Source: Bacteroidales bacterium
GTDB lineage: Bacteria > Bacteroidota > Bacteroidia > Bacteroidales > UBA932
Length of the DNA: 18,207 nt
NCBI GenBank assembly: GCA_017472115.1
Contig: JAFUQW010000018.1
Location: 1 to 18,207, forward strand
Reading direction: 5' to 3'
Under the pieces are notes generated by a model, which saw only the letters and a program-made list of their open reading frames with translations, had not been told where the DNA came from and did not search any database. Of the stretch, positions 1 through 6,256 are shown piece after piece. Position numbers and translations under genes: made by a program. Every line of letters begins with the position of its first letter. Positions within the stretch are counted from its first letter, which is position 1.

Positions 1-31
1 ATTTATAATCTTATAATTGACATTGACTGAT

Positions 32-415
32 ATGGCTACAGTACATTATTCAGACCCACTTTTTGATGAACTCTACTCAAAGATTCCGGAAGACAGCAGG
101 CGTACAGGATCGCTTTCATTTGCCATTGCCGCGCGCATTCTCGAAATACTGGAGAGAAAAGGATGGAGTCAGACTGATTTTGCCAGAGCCATAGGCAAGA
201 AGGATGCAGAAATCTCAAGATGGTTGAGCGGAGGGCATAATTTCACGATTGCTACCATTGCCAAAATAGAGGCAGTTCTTGAAGAGGATGTCCTGTCGGT
301 GAAGAAATATCGCAGCAGAAAGGTGGATGGATATGCCCAGATGTCACCGGAGAAGAGACAGTGGCTCAGCGAAAGAGAAAGGCCGAAGTACGGCAGAAAG
401 AAAAAACAAAGGTAG
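32..415 (+). CDS. XRE-family HTH regulator, probable type II antitoxin (HigA-like)
   Basis: This is a DNA-binding protein of about 127 residues. Residues 30-88 form a Cro/C1-type helix-turn-helix domain. WSQTDFARAIGKKDAEISRW contains the two key helices, followed by LSGGHNFTIATIAKIE, a pattern typical of Bacteroidota antitoxin-type regulators. A short N-terminal segment (DPLFDELYSKIP) precedes the domain, and the C-terminus is strongly basic (GRKKKQR). I chose the ATG at 32. An in-frame TTG at 17 would add five residues, but it lies in A/T-rich sequence and is less likely. Proteins of this shape usually repress their own operon and neutralise a RelE/HigB-type toxin encoded just upstream, and that position lies outside the window. 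No toxin is visible downstream, because the next gene is pyrF on the other strand. The HTH call is firm; the antitoxin role is inference. It could be a solitary regulator. Confidence 0.8.
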   Translation: MATVHYSDPLFDELYSKIPEDSRRTGSLSFAIAARILEILERKGWSQTDFARAIGKKDAEISRWLSGGHNFTIATIAKIEAVLEEDVLSVKKYRSRKVDGYAQMSPEKRQWLSERERPKYGRKKKQR

Positions 416-437
416 CAAGCAATAACCTGCTACCTTT
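401..437 (-). terminator. Intrinsic terminator of pyrF, overlapping the convergent regulator gene
   Basis: A perfect 10-bp stem (408-417 AAAGGTAGCA with 428-437 TGCTACCTTT) surrounds a 10-nt loop. Read on the minus strand it is followed by G and six T residues (401-406), as expected for a rho-independent terminator 10 nt past the pyrF stop codon. The TAG stop of the plus-strand regulator (413-415) lies within the stem, and the T-tract is the complement of its lysine codons. On the plus strand the stem is not followed by a clean T run, so termination in that direction would be weaker. Confidence 0.75.
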
Positions 438-446
438 GAATATCAT

Positions 447-1289
447 TTACAGATTGGCTGTGCGGGCAGCGACTTCTGCTGCGACCTTGGCGTAGTTCTC
501 TGTGCTGTCGGCAAAGAGGATTCCGCGAGATGAGTTGATGAGGAGTCCGCCATGGTCATTTGCTCCATGAGCGATCACTTCCTCTGCTGAGCCTCCCTGG
601 GCGCCTACACCAGGCACGAGGAAGAAGTTGTCCGGACAGAAGCTGCGGAGTTCCTCAAGCTTGTCAGCCTTGGTGGCACCGACCACGAACATCATGTTGT
701 CCGGAGTCGAGATCTCCATCATTTCCTCCATGACCGCCTGATAAAGAGGCTTGCCATCCTTGACAGCTGTCTGGAACTGATAAGCCGAAGCATTAGAAGT
801 CAAGGCAAGAACTATGGCCCACTTGTCCTTATACTCAAGGAAAGGAGTCACGCTGTCGGCACCCATATATGGAGCTATGGTTACAGCATCGAAATCCATC
901 TCCTCGAAGAAAGCCTTCGCATACATCCTGGCAGTATTTCCGATGTCTCCTCTCTTGGCATCAGCAATAAGGAAAATCTCAGGGTATTTGCTGCGGATAT
1001 AGTCAACGGTAGCATCAAGTGCACGCATACCTTCGATACCATAACATTCGTAAAAAGCAAGATTAGGTTTATAGGCAACACAGTGTGGAGCAGTGGCATC
1101 GACGATGGCCTTGTTGAACTCTACAATCGCACGCGCCTTGCCCTTGAAGAGTTCACCTTTGATGGCAACCTCGCCATGATTAGCCAGAGCCTTCACATGC
1201 TCGGGCATCTTGTCGAAATCCACATCCAGGCCCACGCACAGCATGCTCTTCTTCGCCTGTATCTGATTATATAAATCCTTTCTGTTCAT
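447..1289 (-). CDS. pyrF: Orotidine 5'-phosphate decarboxylase
   Basis: The enzyme decarboxylates orotidine monophosphate to UMP, the last step of de novo pyrimidine synthesis, in the cytosol. The 280-residue length fits the longer PyrF subfamily found in Bacteroidota and actinobacteria rather than the roughly 230-residue E. coli type. The catalytic signature DAKRGDIGNTA starts at residue 110 and holds the Asp/Lys/Asp charge network (D110, K112, D115). Phosphate-binding loops follow at PGVGAQGG (226-233) and SSRGI (253-257). The start ATG at 1289 follows an A/T-rich leader without a Shine-Dalgarno sequence, which is normal in this phylum. It is the last gene of the minus-strand series, separated from the M20 peptidase gene by a 60-nt gap holding a hairpin, and ends in its own terminator. 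The sequence looks intact. Confidence 0.96.
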   Translation of the reverse strand: MNRKDLYNQIQAKKSMLCVGLDVDFDKMPEHVKALANHGEVAIKGELFKGKARAIVEFNKAIVDATAPHCVAYKPNLAFYECYGIEGMRALDATVDYIRSKYPEIFLIADAKRGDIGNTARMYAKAFFEEMDFDAVTIAPYMGADSVTPFLEYKDKWAIVLALTSNASAYQFQTAVKDGKPLYQAVMEEMMEISTPDNMMFVVGATKADKLEELRSFCPDNFFLVPGVGAQGGSAEEVIAHGANDHGGLLINSSRGILFADSTENYAKVAAEVAARTANL

Positions 1290-1309
1290 AATAAAATATA
1301 ATCACTTGC

Positions 1310-1349
1310 GAATAAGTGGCCACGGTTTTCAAACCTTTGCCACTTATTC
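1310..1349 (-). repeat. Short palindromic element behind the M20 peptidase gene
   Basis: Perfect 11-bp arms GAATAAGTGGC (1310-1320) and GCCACTTATTC (1339-1349) enclose 18 nt, within which GGTTT/AAACC (1324-1335) can pair again. Read on the minus strand the element begins on the base after the TAG stop of the M20 gene. Its interior contains GGTTTGAAAACCGTGGCC (complement of 1318-1335), which matches 2768-2786 except for one missing A. No T run follows the stem, so it is not a classic intrinsic terminator. It may act as an mRNA 3' stabiliser or a weak attenuator before pyrF. Confidence 0.65.
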
Positions 1350-2696
1350 CTAATAATATTTATAGAATAATGCAATAGCCTCCATGCCCGCATAGAGCTG
1401 ACTGAGAAGATAGCTCTCATTCGGAGAATGGATGGTGTCACGCTCAAGGCCGAAGCCCATGAGAAGCGGATCGATCTGAAGGATTCTCTGAAGGTCGGCA
1501 AGAATCGGAATCGAACCGCCTCCACGTGAAGGAACAGGCTCGATACCGTAAACCTCGGTCATAGCCTTCTCGGCAGCCTTATATGCAGGAGATGAAATCG
1601 GAATAAGGAAGCCGTTTCCACCATGATGAGGAATGACCTCGACCTTCACATAATCAGGAGCTATAGCCTTGAAATGCTCAGTGAAGAGCCTTGTGATGGT
1701 CTCACTGTCCTGATTAGGAACAAGCCTCATCGATATCTTCGCATGAGCTACAGAAGGCAGCACTGTCTTGGCACCTTCACCGATATAGCCGCCCCAGATG
1801 CCGTTCACATCGAGACATGGACGGATACCGGTACGCTCGAGAGTCGAATAGCCAGCCTCACCCTTTACTTCATTGATATCAAGGAACTCCTTATACTCTT
1901 CCATATCGAAAGGAGCACGAGAAAGCTTTGCCCTGTCCTCATCTGAAAGAACCACCACATCATCATAGAAGCCCTTCACAGTGATATGTCCGTCCTTGTC
2001 GATCAGAGACGAAATCATATCGCAGAGAACGTTGATAGGGTTTGCAACAGCTCCTCCGTAATGTCCTGAATGAAGATCCTTGTTAGGACCAGTCACCTTG
2101 ACCTCCACATAAGAGAGGCCACGCATTCCGCAATTGATGGAAGGAACTGATTCTGAGAGCATTGTCGTGTCGGATACGAGAATGATGTCCGCTGCAAGAC
2201 GCTCCTTGTTCTCAGAAGCCCATGCCGCAAGAGAAGGGCTTCCGATCTCCTCTTCTCCCTCGAGTATGAACTTCACATTATGCTTGAGACCGCCTTCTCG
2301 CACAAGAAACTCGAAAGCCTTGATATGCATGAAGAGCTGTCCCTTGTCATCATTAGCTCCACGAGCATAGATGGCACCGTCGCGGATCTCCGGCTCGAAC
2401 GGATCCGACTTCCAGAGATCGATCGGATCTACCGGCTGCACATCGTAGTGACCATAAACGAGCACGGTCGGAAGAGACGGATCGACCATCTTCTGTCCGA
2501 ACACTACAGGATGACCTTTTGTAGGATATACTGCAGCCTCGTCGGCTCCAGCCTCCATAAGAAGCTCCACAAGACGCTCCGCACACTTCTGCATGTCCGG
2601 CTTATGCTGCTCCAGCGAGCTCACAGACGGAATCCTCAGCAACGAGAACAATTCCTCCAGGAACCTCTCCTTATTAGTTTCAATGTAATTCTTCAT
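1350..2696 (-). CDS. M20 family dipeptidase / metallopeptidase
   Basis: This is a zinc-dependent peptidase of 448 residues in the carnosinase / cytosolic dipeptidase branch (M20). Metal-binding and catalytic motifs appear in order: GHYDVQPVD at 82-90 (His83 ligand, Asp85), ARGANDDKGQ at 111-120 (bridging Asp116), EGEEEIGS at 146-153 (catalytic base and metal Glu), LVSDTTML near 173-180, and a C-terminal DTIHSPNE carrying the last His ligand. The HSGHYGG stretch (209-215) belongs to the lid/dimerisation domain. No signal peptide or membrane segment is seen, so it should act in the cytosol, probably on dipeptides. It lies downstream of clpX across a 172-nt gap that holds a large inverted-repeat element, so co-transcription with clpX is uncertain. 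Exact substrate is unknown; succinyl-diaminopimelate desuccinylase is a less likely alternative. Confidence 0.9.
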   Translation of the reverse strand: MKNYIETNKERFLEELFSLLRIPSVSSLEQHKPDMQKCAERLVELLMEAGADEAAVYPTKGHPVVFGQKMVDPSLPTVLVYGHYDVQPVDPIDLWKSDPFEPEIRDGAIYARGANDDKGQLFMHIKAFEFLVREGGLKHNVKFILEGEEEIGSPSLAAWASENKERLAADIILVSDTTMLSESVPSINCGMRGLSYVEVKVTGPNKDLHSGHYGGAVANPINVLCDMISSLIDKDGHITVKGFYDDVVVLSDEDRAKLSRAPFDMEEYKEFLDINEVKGEAGYSTLERTGIRPCLDVNGIWGGYIGEGAKTVLPSVAHAKISMRLVPNQDSETITRLFTEHFKAIAPDYVKVEVIPHHGGNGFLIPISSPAYKAAEKAMTEVYGIEPVPSRGGGSIPILADLQRILQIDPLLMGFGLERDTIHSPNESYLLSQLYAGMEAIALFYKYY

Positions 2697-2750
2697 ATAA
2701 ATTGGTTATAAGCGTTTTTTTTAACAGTCTTACTGTGAATGGAAAACCGT
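2697..2750. other. A/T-rich leader of the M20 gene with a short repeat fragment
   Basis: This stretch lies between the large inverted repeat and the M20 start. It holds an eight-T run (2715-2722), a 5-bp hairpin ACAGT-CTT-ACTGT (2724-2736), and GAAAACCGTG (2742-2751), which matches ten bases of the core of the neighbouring repeat. I find no convincing promoter with the Bacteroides TAnnTTTG box for the M20 gene here. Confidence 0.4.
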
Positions 2751-2869
2751 GAACTATAAAGGGAGGTGGTTTGAAAAACCGTGGCCGCCCGTGGCCTCGT
2801 GAACGGGAGGGGCCCGCCGCGAAGCGGTGGGAGGGATTCAGTTTTTCAAACCACCTCCCTTTATAGTTC
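2751..2869. repeat. 119-bp inverted-repeat element (MITE/REP-like) between clpX and the M20 gene
   Basis: Two perfect 29-bp arms (2751-2779 and 2841-2869, beginning GAACTATAAAGGGAGG) enclose 61 nt. The segment 2780-2831 is about 81% GC, far above the surrounding DNA. Inside it, CCCGCCGC (2813-2820) pairs with GCGGTGGG (2824-2831) around a GAA loop, CCCGT (2788-2792) can pair with ACGGG (2803-2807), and CGTGGCC is repeated at 2780 and 2790. The right arm ends on the last base of the clpX TAG stop. I see no clear target-site duplication and no coding potential. In the clpX transcript it would fold into a very strong stem-loop. It could be a MITE, a REP-like palindrome or an mRNA 3'-end structure. 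Confidence 0.75.
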
Positions 2870-4086
2870 TACCTCGTCAGTTTTTCTTTGGCATATTTTG
2901 CAGTAAGACGGAAGGACTTCTTGCCCGAAGACGGAGCCTCATACATGGCATCAGTCATGATGGCCTCACAGATGGAACGGAGACCACGTGCACCGAGCTT
3001 GTTCTCTATGGCAGTGTCAACAATGATGTCATATACCTCCGGATCAACAGTCAGCTTCATCCCGTCAAGCTCAAACATCTTCTCATACTGACGCATCAGG
3101 GCATTCTTCGGTTCCACAAGAATCCTCTTCAGAGCATCCCTGTCGAGATGGTCAAGATAAGTGATCACAGGCAGACGACCGATGATCTCAGGAATGAGAC
3201 CATACGAACGGAGATCCTGAGCCTCTACATACTGCAGAAGATTATCCTTATCTATCTTCTGCTTGTTTGCGGCACCGAAACCGATGACCTGAGTATTGAG
3301 CCTCTGAGCTATACGTCTCTCGATTCCCTCAAAAGCTCCACCACAGATGAAAAGAATGTTCTGCGTGTTGACATGCAGGAACTCCTGCTCAGGGTGTTTG
3401 CGTCCACCCTTCGGCGGCACATTCACGACACTTCCCTCAAGAAGCTTCAGCATAGCCTGCTGCACGCCCTCACCGGAAACGTCGCGAGTGATCGAAGGAT
3501 TGTCGCTCTTGCGCGCTATCTTGTCGATCTCATCGATGAACACTATACCTCTCTCAGCCTTAGCCACATCAAAATCAGCCTCCTGAAGAAGCCTTGTCAG
3601 GATGCTCTCTACATCCTCGCCGACATAACCGGCCTCGGTCAGGACCGTAGCGTCAACTATGGTGAAAGGCACATTCAGAAGCTTGGCAATCGTCTTGGCC
3701 AGCAAGGTCTTGCCGGTACCGGTAGGACCGACCATGAGGATATTGGACTTCTCAAGATCGAATTCATTATCACCGCAGAGATTATTGTTAAGTCTCTTGT
3801 AGTGGTTATAGACGGCCACAGACAGAATCTTCTTGGCCCTGTCCTGACCTATCACATACTGATCGAGAAAGGCATGGATATCCTTTGGTTTATGATCAGT
3901 CTCCACTTTGCCGAGATCCGCTCCGGCCGTAGCAGACATGCCTTCGTAATCCTTGAGATAATCTTCGGCAAGCTTCACGCAATCAGAGCAGATGCATGCA
4001 TCCATACCCTGAAGAAGAAGAGAGACCTCATTCTCTCCCCTGCCGCAGAACATGCAATGCCTCATATTATTCTTTCCCTTTGCCAT
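2869..4086 (-). CDS. clpX: ATP-dependent Clp protease unfoldase subunit ClpX
   Basis: ClpX is the hexameric AAA+ unfoldase that recognises substrates, unfolds them and threads them into ClpP. All family landmarks are present in its 405 residues. The N-terminal zinc domain has Cys11, Cys14, Cys33 and Cys36. Walker A is GPTGTGKT (120-127), pore loop 1 is GYVGE (153-157) and Walker B is IVFIDEID (181-188). The RKH loop is at 229-231, the ClpP-docking IGF tripeptide at 268-270 and sensor 2 at GARGLR (365-370). The start codon overlaps the clpP stop by one base (TAATG), which indicates translational coupling and balanced expression. The reading frame ends with TAG exactly at the edge of the 119-bp inverted repeat. 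Confidence 0.98.
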   Translation of the reverse strand: MAKGKNNMRHCMFCGRGENEVSLLLQGMDACICSDCVKLAEDYLKDYEGMSATAGADLGKVETDHKPKDIHAFLDQYVIGQDRAKKILSVAVYNHYKRLNNNLCGDNEFDLEKSNILMVGPTGTGKTLLAKTIAKLLNVPFTIVDATVLTEAGYVGEDVESILTRLLQEADFDVAKAERGIVFIDEIDKIARKSDNPSITRDVSGEGVQQAMLKLLEGSVVNVPPKGGRKHPEQEFLHVNTQNILFICGGAFEGIERRIAQRLNTQVIGFGAANKQKIDKDNLLQYVEAQDLRSYGLIPEIIGRLPVITYLDHLDRDALKRILVEPKNALMRQYEKMFELDGMKLTVDPEVYDIIVDTAIENKLGARGLRSICEAIMTDAMYEAPSSGKKSFRLTAKYAKEKLTR

Positions 4087-4757
4087 TACTTGCTTCTCTT
4101 AGTAAGAATCTCATCCACCATCCCGTAATCGAGAGCTTCCTGTGCATTCATCCAGAAGTCACGGTCACCGTCAGCATAGATCTTCTCTATCGGCTGACCG
4201 GAATGCTCTGAAATGATTGTGTAAAGCTCCTTCCTTATCTTCTCGATTTCCTGTGCGGCAATGAGAATGTCAGAAGCCTGTCCCTGAGCTCCTCCGAGAG
4301 GCTGATGGATCATCACCCTCGAATGAGGAAGCGCCGACCTCTTGCCGGCGGCACCTGCACAGAGAAGTACAGATCCCATAGAAGCAGCCATGCCTGTACA
4401 TATCGTAGCGACATCCGGCTCTATGAGCTGCATGGTGTCATAGATGGCAAGTCCGGATGACACCTGCCCTCCGGGAGTGTTCAGATACAGAGAAATATCG
4501 CTTGACGAATCATTTGACGCCAAGAAAAGAAGCTGTGCAGTAACGATATTAGCGACGTCATCGTCGATCGGCACACCGAGGAAGATGATCCTGTCCATCA
4601 TCAGACGGCTGAATACATCCATAGAAGCCACATTAAGACGTCTTTCCTCGAGAATTGTAGGATTGATGTAGGCATCGACTGCAGACTGATACCTGTGCAT
4701 TGTCATGGAGCTGATTCCATGTTCAAGGCGTGTATATTTCAAGAATTCCTTATTCAT
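4086..4757 (-). CDS. clpP: ATP-dependent Clp protease proteolytic subunit ClpP
   Basis: ClpP is the tetradecameric serine protease chamber that degrades polypeptides fed by ClpX. At 223 residues it has the catalytic triad with the spacing of the E. coli enzyme: Ser126 in GMAASMGS, His151 in MIHQPLGG and Asp200 in DRDFWM. The oxyanion-hole region NTPGG (93-97) is also present. I chose the ATG at 4757. The frame extends two codons upstream to a TTG at 4763, but nothing supports that start. The N-terminus has a Bacteroidota-type extension before the core fold, and pro-peptide processing cannot be judged. It sits between trigger factor, from which it is separated by a terminator, and clpX, to which it is coupled by overlap. 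Confidence 0.97.
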   Translation of the reverse strand: MNKEFLKYTRLEHGISSMTMHRYQSAVDAYINPTILEERRLNVASMDVFSRLMMDRIIFLGVPIDDDVANIVTAQLLFLASNDSSSDISLYLNTPGGQVSSGLAIYDTMQLIEPDVATICTGMAASMGSVLLCAGAAGKRSALPHSRVMIHQPLGGAQGQASDILIAAQEIEKIRKELYTIISEHSGQPIEKIYADGDRDFWMNAQEALDYGMVDEILTKRSK

Positions 4758-4806
4758 ATTCAAATTGCATGGTATAGATCCTTCTCCATGCTCAGGATGA
4801 CAAATT

Positions 4807-4836
4807 AAAAAAAGGGCCGGCTTTGCGAGCCGACCC
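4807..4836 (-). terminator. Intrinsic terminator of tig
   Basis: A 9-bp GC-rich stem (4814-4822 GGGCCGGCT with 4828-4836 AGCCGACCC, one G-U pair) encloses a 5-nt loop. On the minus strand it is followed by seven T residues (4807-4813). It lies 12-41 nt past the tig stop codon and separates tig from clpP, so clpPX probably has its own promoter or depends on read-through. Confidence 0.88.
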
Positions 4837-4847
4837 GTGATTTCAAA

Positions 4848-6155
4848 TTATTTCAACTCGCGGAATTTCTCAACCGAGATCTTCTTCTTCTTGAGAGTAA
4901 CGACCTCACGGACAGCTGCCACTGTCTTTTCGTTCTCTACCTGATCAAGGATCCTGCGTCCCTGCTCCTCCTGTGAAAGGATGTTCTTTGCAAATGACTC
5001 AAGCTGCTCATCAGGAACATTGTTCATTCCATACATAGCGAACTGATATGCTGCGAAGCCCTTTGCGCTGGCAAGAAGGTCAGCCTCCTCCACCTTCACT
5101 TCGTACTTCTTCATGAGGTAGCTGCGCACCATCTGCCACTTGTAGTCAGCGATGAAGAGATCCCATTCCTTCTCGATATCCTCCATAGTGAACTTGCCCT
5201 CGTTGGCAACATATACCCATCTCTTGAGGAACTTCTCTGCGATAGTCACGTCAGATTTCTTCACAAGGAAGTCCTTGGCATCCTTTGAGAATCGGAAATC
5301 AGCCTCCTGAGCATACTCTGCACGGATTCTTTCCTCGATCTTCTCGTCAAACTCAGCCTCGGTCTTAACACCGAAGATCTTCTCGAATGTCTCTTCTGTA
5401 AGAGGCGCGTCAACGAAAGTCTTGACATTCTTCACAGTCATCTTCCATACAGGCTCGAGAGCTGCGAGTTCTTCCTTCTTCACCTTGAGCATTGAAGCGC
5501 GGTCAGTCTCGTTCTCGAATGCCTCGTTTACATTCACATCAAGCACATCACCCGGCTTAACGCCTACGAACGAGTCACGCACTGCCTCTGCAATATTGCG
5601 AAGAGCCACATAAGTACCCTCTACCTTGTTCTCACCCTGCTCGAAGTCAACGATAATGAAGTCCTCCGCCTTTGCAGCATCACCCTCTTCAAGAGAGCCA
5701 TACTGACGAAGCATGTTCTGCTTCATCTCTTTCTTTGCAGCCTCAGTCACGGTGATCGTGTAATAAACGATCTCATCATCCTTTGAAAGTTCGAAGTTCA
5801 CCTCAGGATTCTGAGCGATGTCGAACTTGAATGTGAAGTCATTTCCGTCTGTCCACTCGTTCTGAGGGTTGTCCTCACTTGGAAGCGGCTCACCGAGAAC
5901 TCTGAGATTGTTCTCCTGGATGAAGTTGTTGAGAGCCTCTGCAATCACGTCGTTAACAGAATCTGCAAGAGCCTGCTGGCCGTACATCTTCTCAACGAGC
6001 GACATCGGGACCATACCCTTTCTGAAACCCTTGATCTCAGCCTTCTTTCTGAAATCATTGAGTCTTTTCTTCCTGCTGTCAGCATAATCCTCCTTTCCTA
6101 CCGAAAGGGTAAGTTCGAGATTGAGATCGTCAATCCTGTTCTGTTCAATTTTCAT
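4848..6155 (-). CDS. tig: Trigger factor (ribosome-associated chaperone)
   Basis: Trigger factor docks at the ribosomal exit tunnel and shields nascent chains. The ribosome-binding signature GFRKGMVP lies at residues 43-50 of the N-terminal domain. The middle region (about 150-245) corresponds to the FKBP-like PPIase insertion but is strongly diverged. The C-terminal two-thirds is helical and charged, as expected for the substrate-cradling arms. The length of 435 residues is typical for the family. The ATG at 6155 follows an A-rich leader. A good Bacteroides-type promoter lies about 60 nt upstream and a strong intrinsic terminator follows, so tig looks like its own transcription unit although it keeps the common tig-clpP-clpX order. 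Sequence divergence from proteobacterial TF is normal for Bacteroidota. Confidence 0.95.
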   Translation of the reverse strand: MKIEQNRIDDLNLELTLSVGKEDYADSRKKRLNDFRKKAEIKGFRKGMVPMSLVEKMYGQQALADSVNDVIAEALNNFIQENNLRVLGEPLPSEDNPQNEWTDGNDFTFKFDIAQNPEVNFELSKDDEIVYYTITVTEAAKKEMKQNMLRQYGSLEEGDAAKAEDFIIVDFEQGENKVEGTYVALRNIAEAVRDSFVGVKPGDVLDVNVNEAFENETDRASMLKVKKEELAALEPVWKMTVKNVKTFVDAPLTEETFEKIFGVKTEAEFDEKIEERIRAEYAQEADFRFSKDAKDFLVKKSDVTIAEKFLKRWVYVANEGKFTMEDIEKEWDLFIADYKWQMVRSYLMKKYEVKVEEADLLASAKGFAAYQFAMYGMNNVPDEQLESFAKNILSQEEQGRRILDQVENEKTVAAVREVVTLKKKKISVEKFRELK

Positions 6156-6182
6156 ATCTTTTTTCTTTAATCATTTCCTGTT

Positions 6183-6205
6183 CATACGCACGTACGCACG
6201 CGCGC
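6183..6205. other. 23-nt alternating pyrimidine-purine tract in the tig leader
   Basis: Every step from C6183 to C6205 alternates pyrimidine and purine (CATACGCACGTACGC followed by ACGCGCGC), a composition favourable to left-handed Z-DNA under negative supercoiling. It lies between the predicted tig promoter and the start codon. GC-rich alternating DNA contrasts sharply with its A/T-rich surroundings. Function is unknown. Confidence 0.5.
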
Positions 6206-6219
6206 CCACAAAAAGTCCG

Positions 6220-6251
6220 CAAAAATAAGAATTATAAGGGACATTTCAAAA
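6220..6251 (-). promoter_or_regulatory. Bacteroides-type promoter of tig
   Basis: On the minus strand, TTTTG (6247-6251) and TATTTTTG (6220-6227) match the -33 TTTG and -7 TAnnTTTG boxes of the Bacteroidota primary sigma factor, with a 19-nt spacer. Transcription would begin near 6213, giving a leader of about 57 nt before the ATG at 6155. The -33 box begins only a few bases past the stop codon of the upstream phosphodiesterase gene, and no terminator lies between, so read-through is also possible. Confidence 0.6.
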
Positions 6252-6256
6252 TATAG

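Noticed and set aside
394..412. Resemblance of the regulator's tail GRKKKQR to the HIV Tat basic peptide
   Set aside because: A short basic string is common by chance. The tail is partly explained by the terminator T-tract encoded on the other strand.
2724..2736. Hairpin ACAGT-CTT-ACTGT as a terminator
   Set aside because: The stem is only 5 bp. The T run precedes it on the plus strand, and on the minus strand it is followed by A residues, the wrong arrangement for termination on either strand.
2780..2840. Possible small RNA gene or riboswitch in the GC-rich centre of the repeat
   Set aside because: The stems look like nested palindromes of a repeat element. I see no known aptamer core and no promoter for a separate transcript.
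2827..4128. 433-codon open frame on the plus strand across clpX
   Set aside because: It is fully antisense to clpX, begins inside the inverted repeat, and its translation is rich in His, Ile, Leu and Arg without any recognisable domain. It is a shadow of the clpX codon pattern.
4745..4770. Six-codon upstream ORF (ATG at 4770) overlapping the clpP start
   Set aside because: It is very short, has no supporting signal, and such frames are common by chance in A/T-rich leaders.
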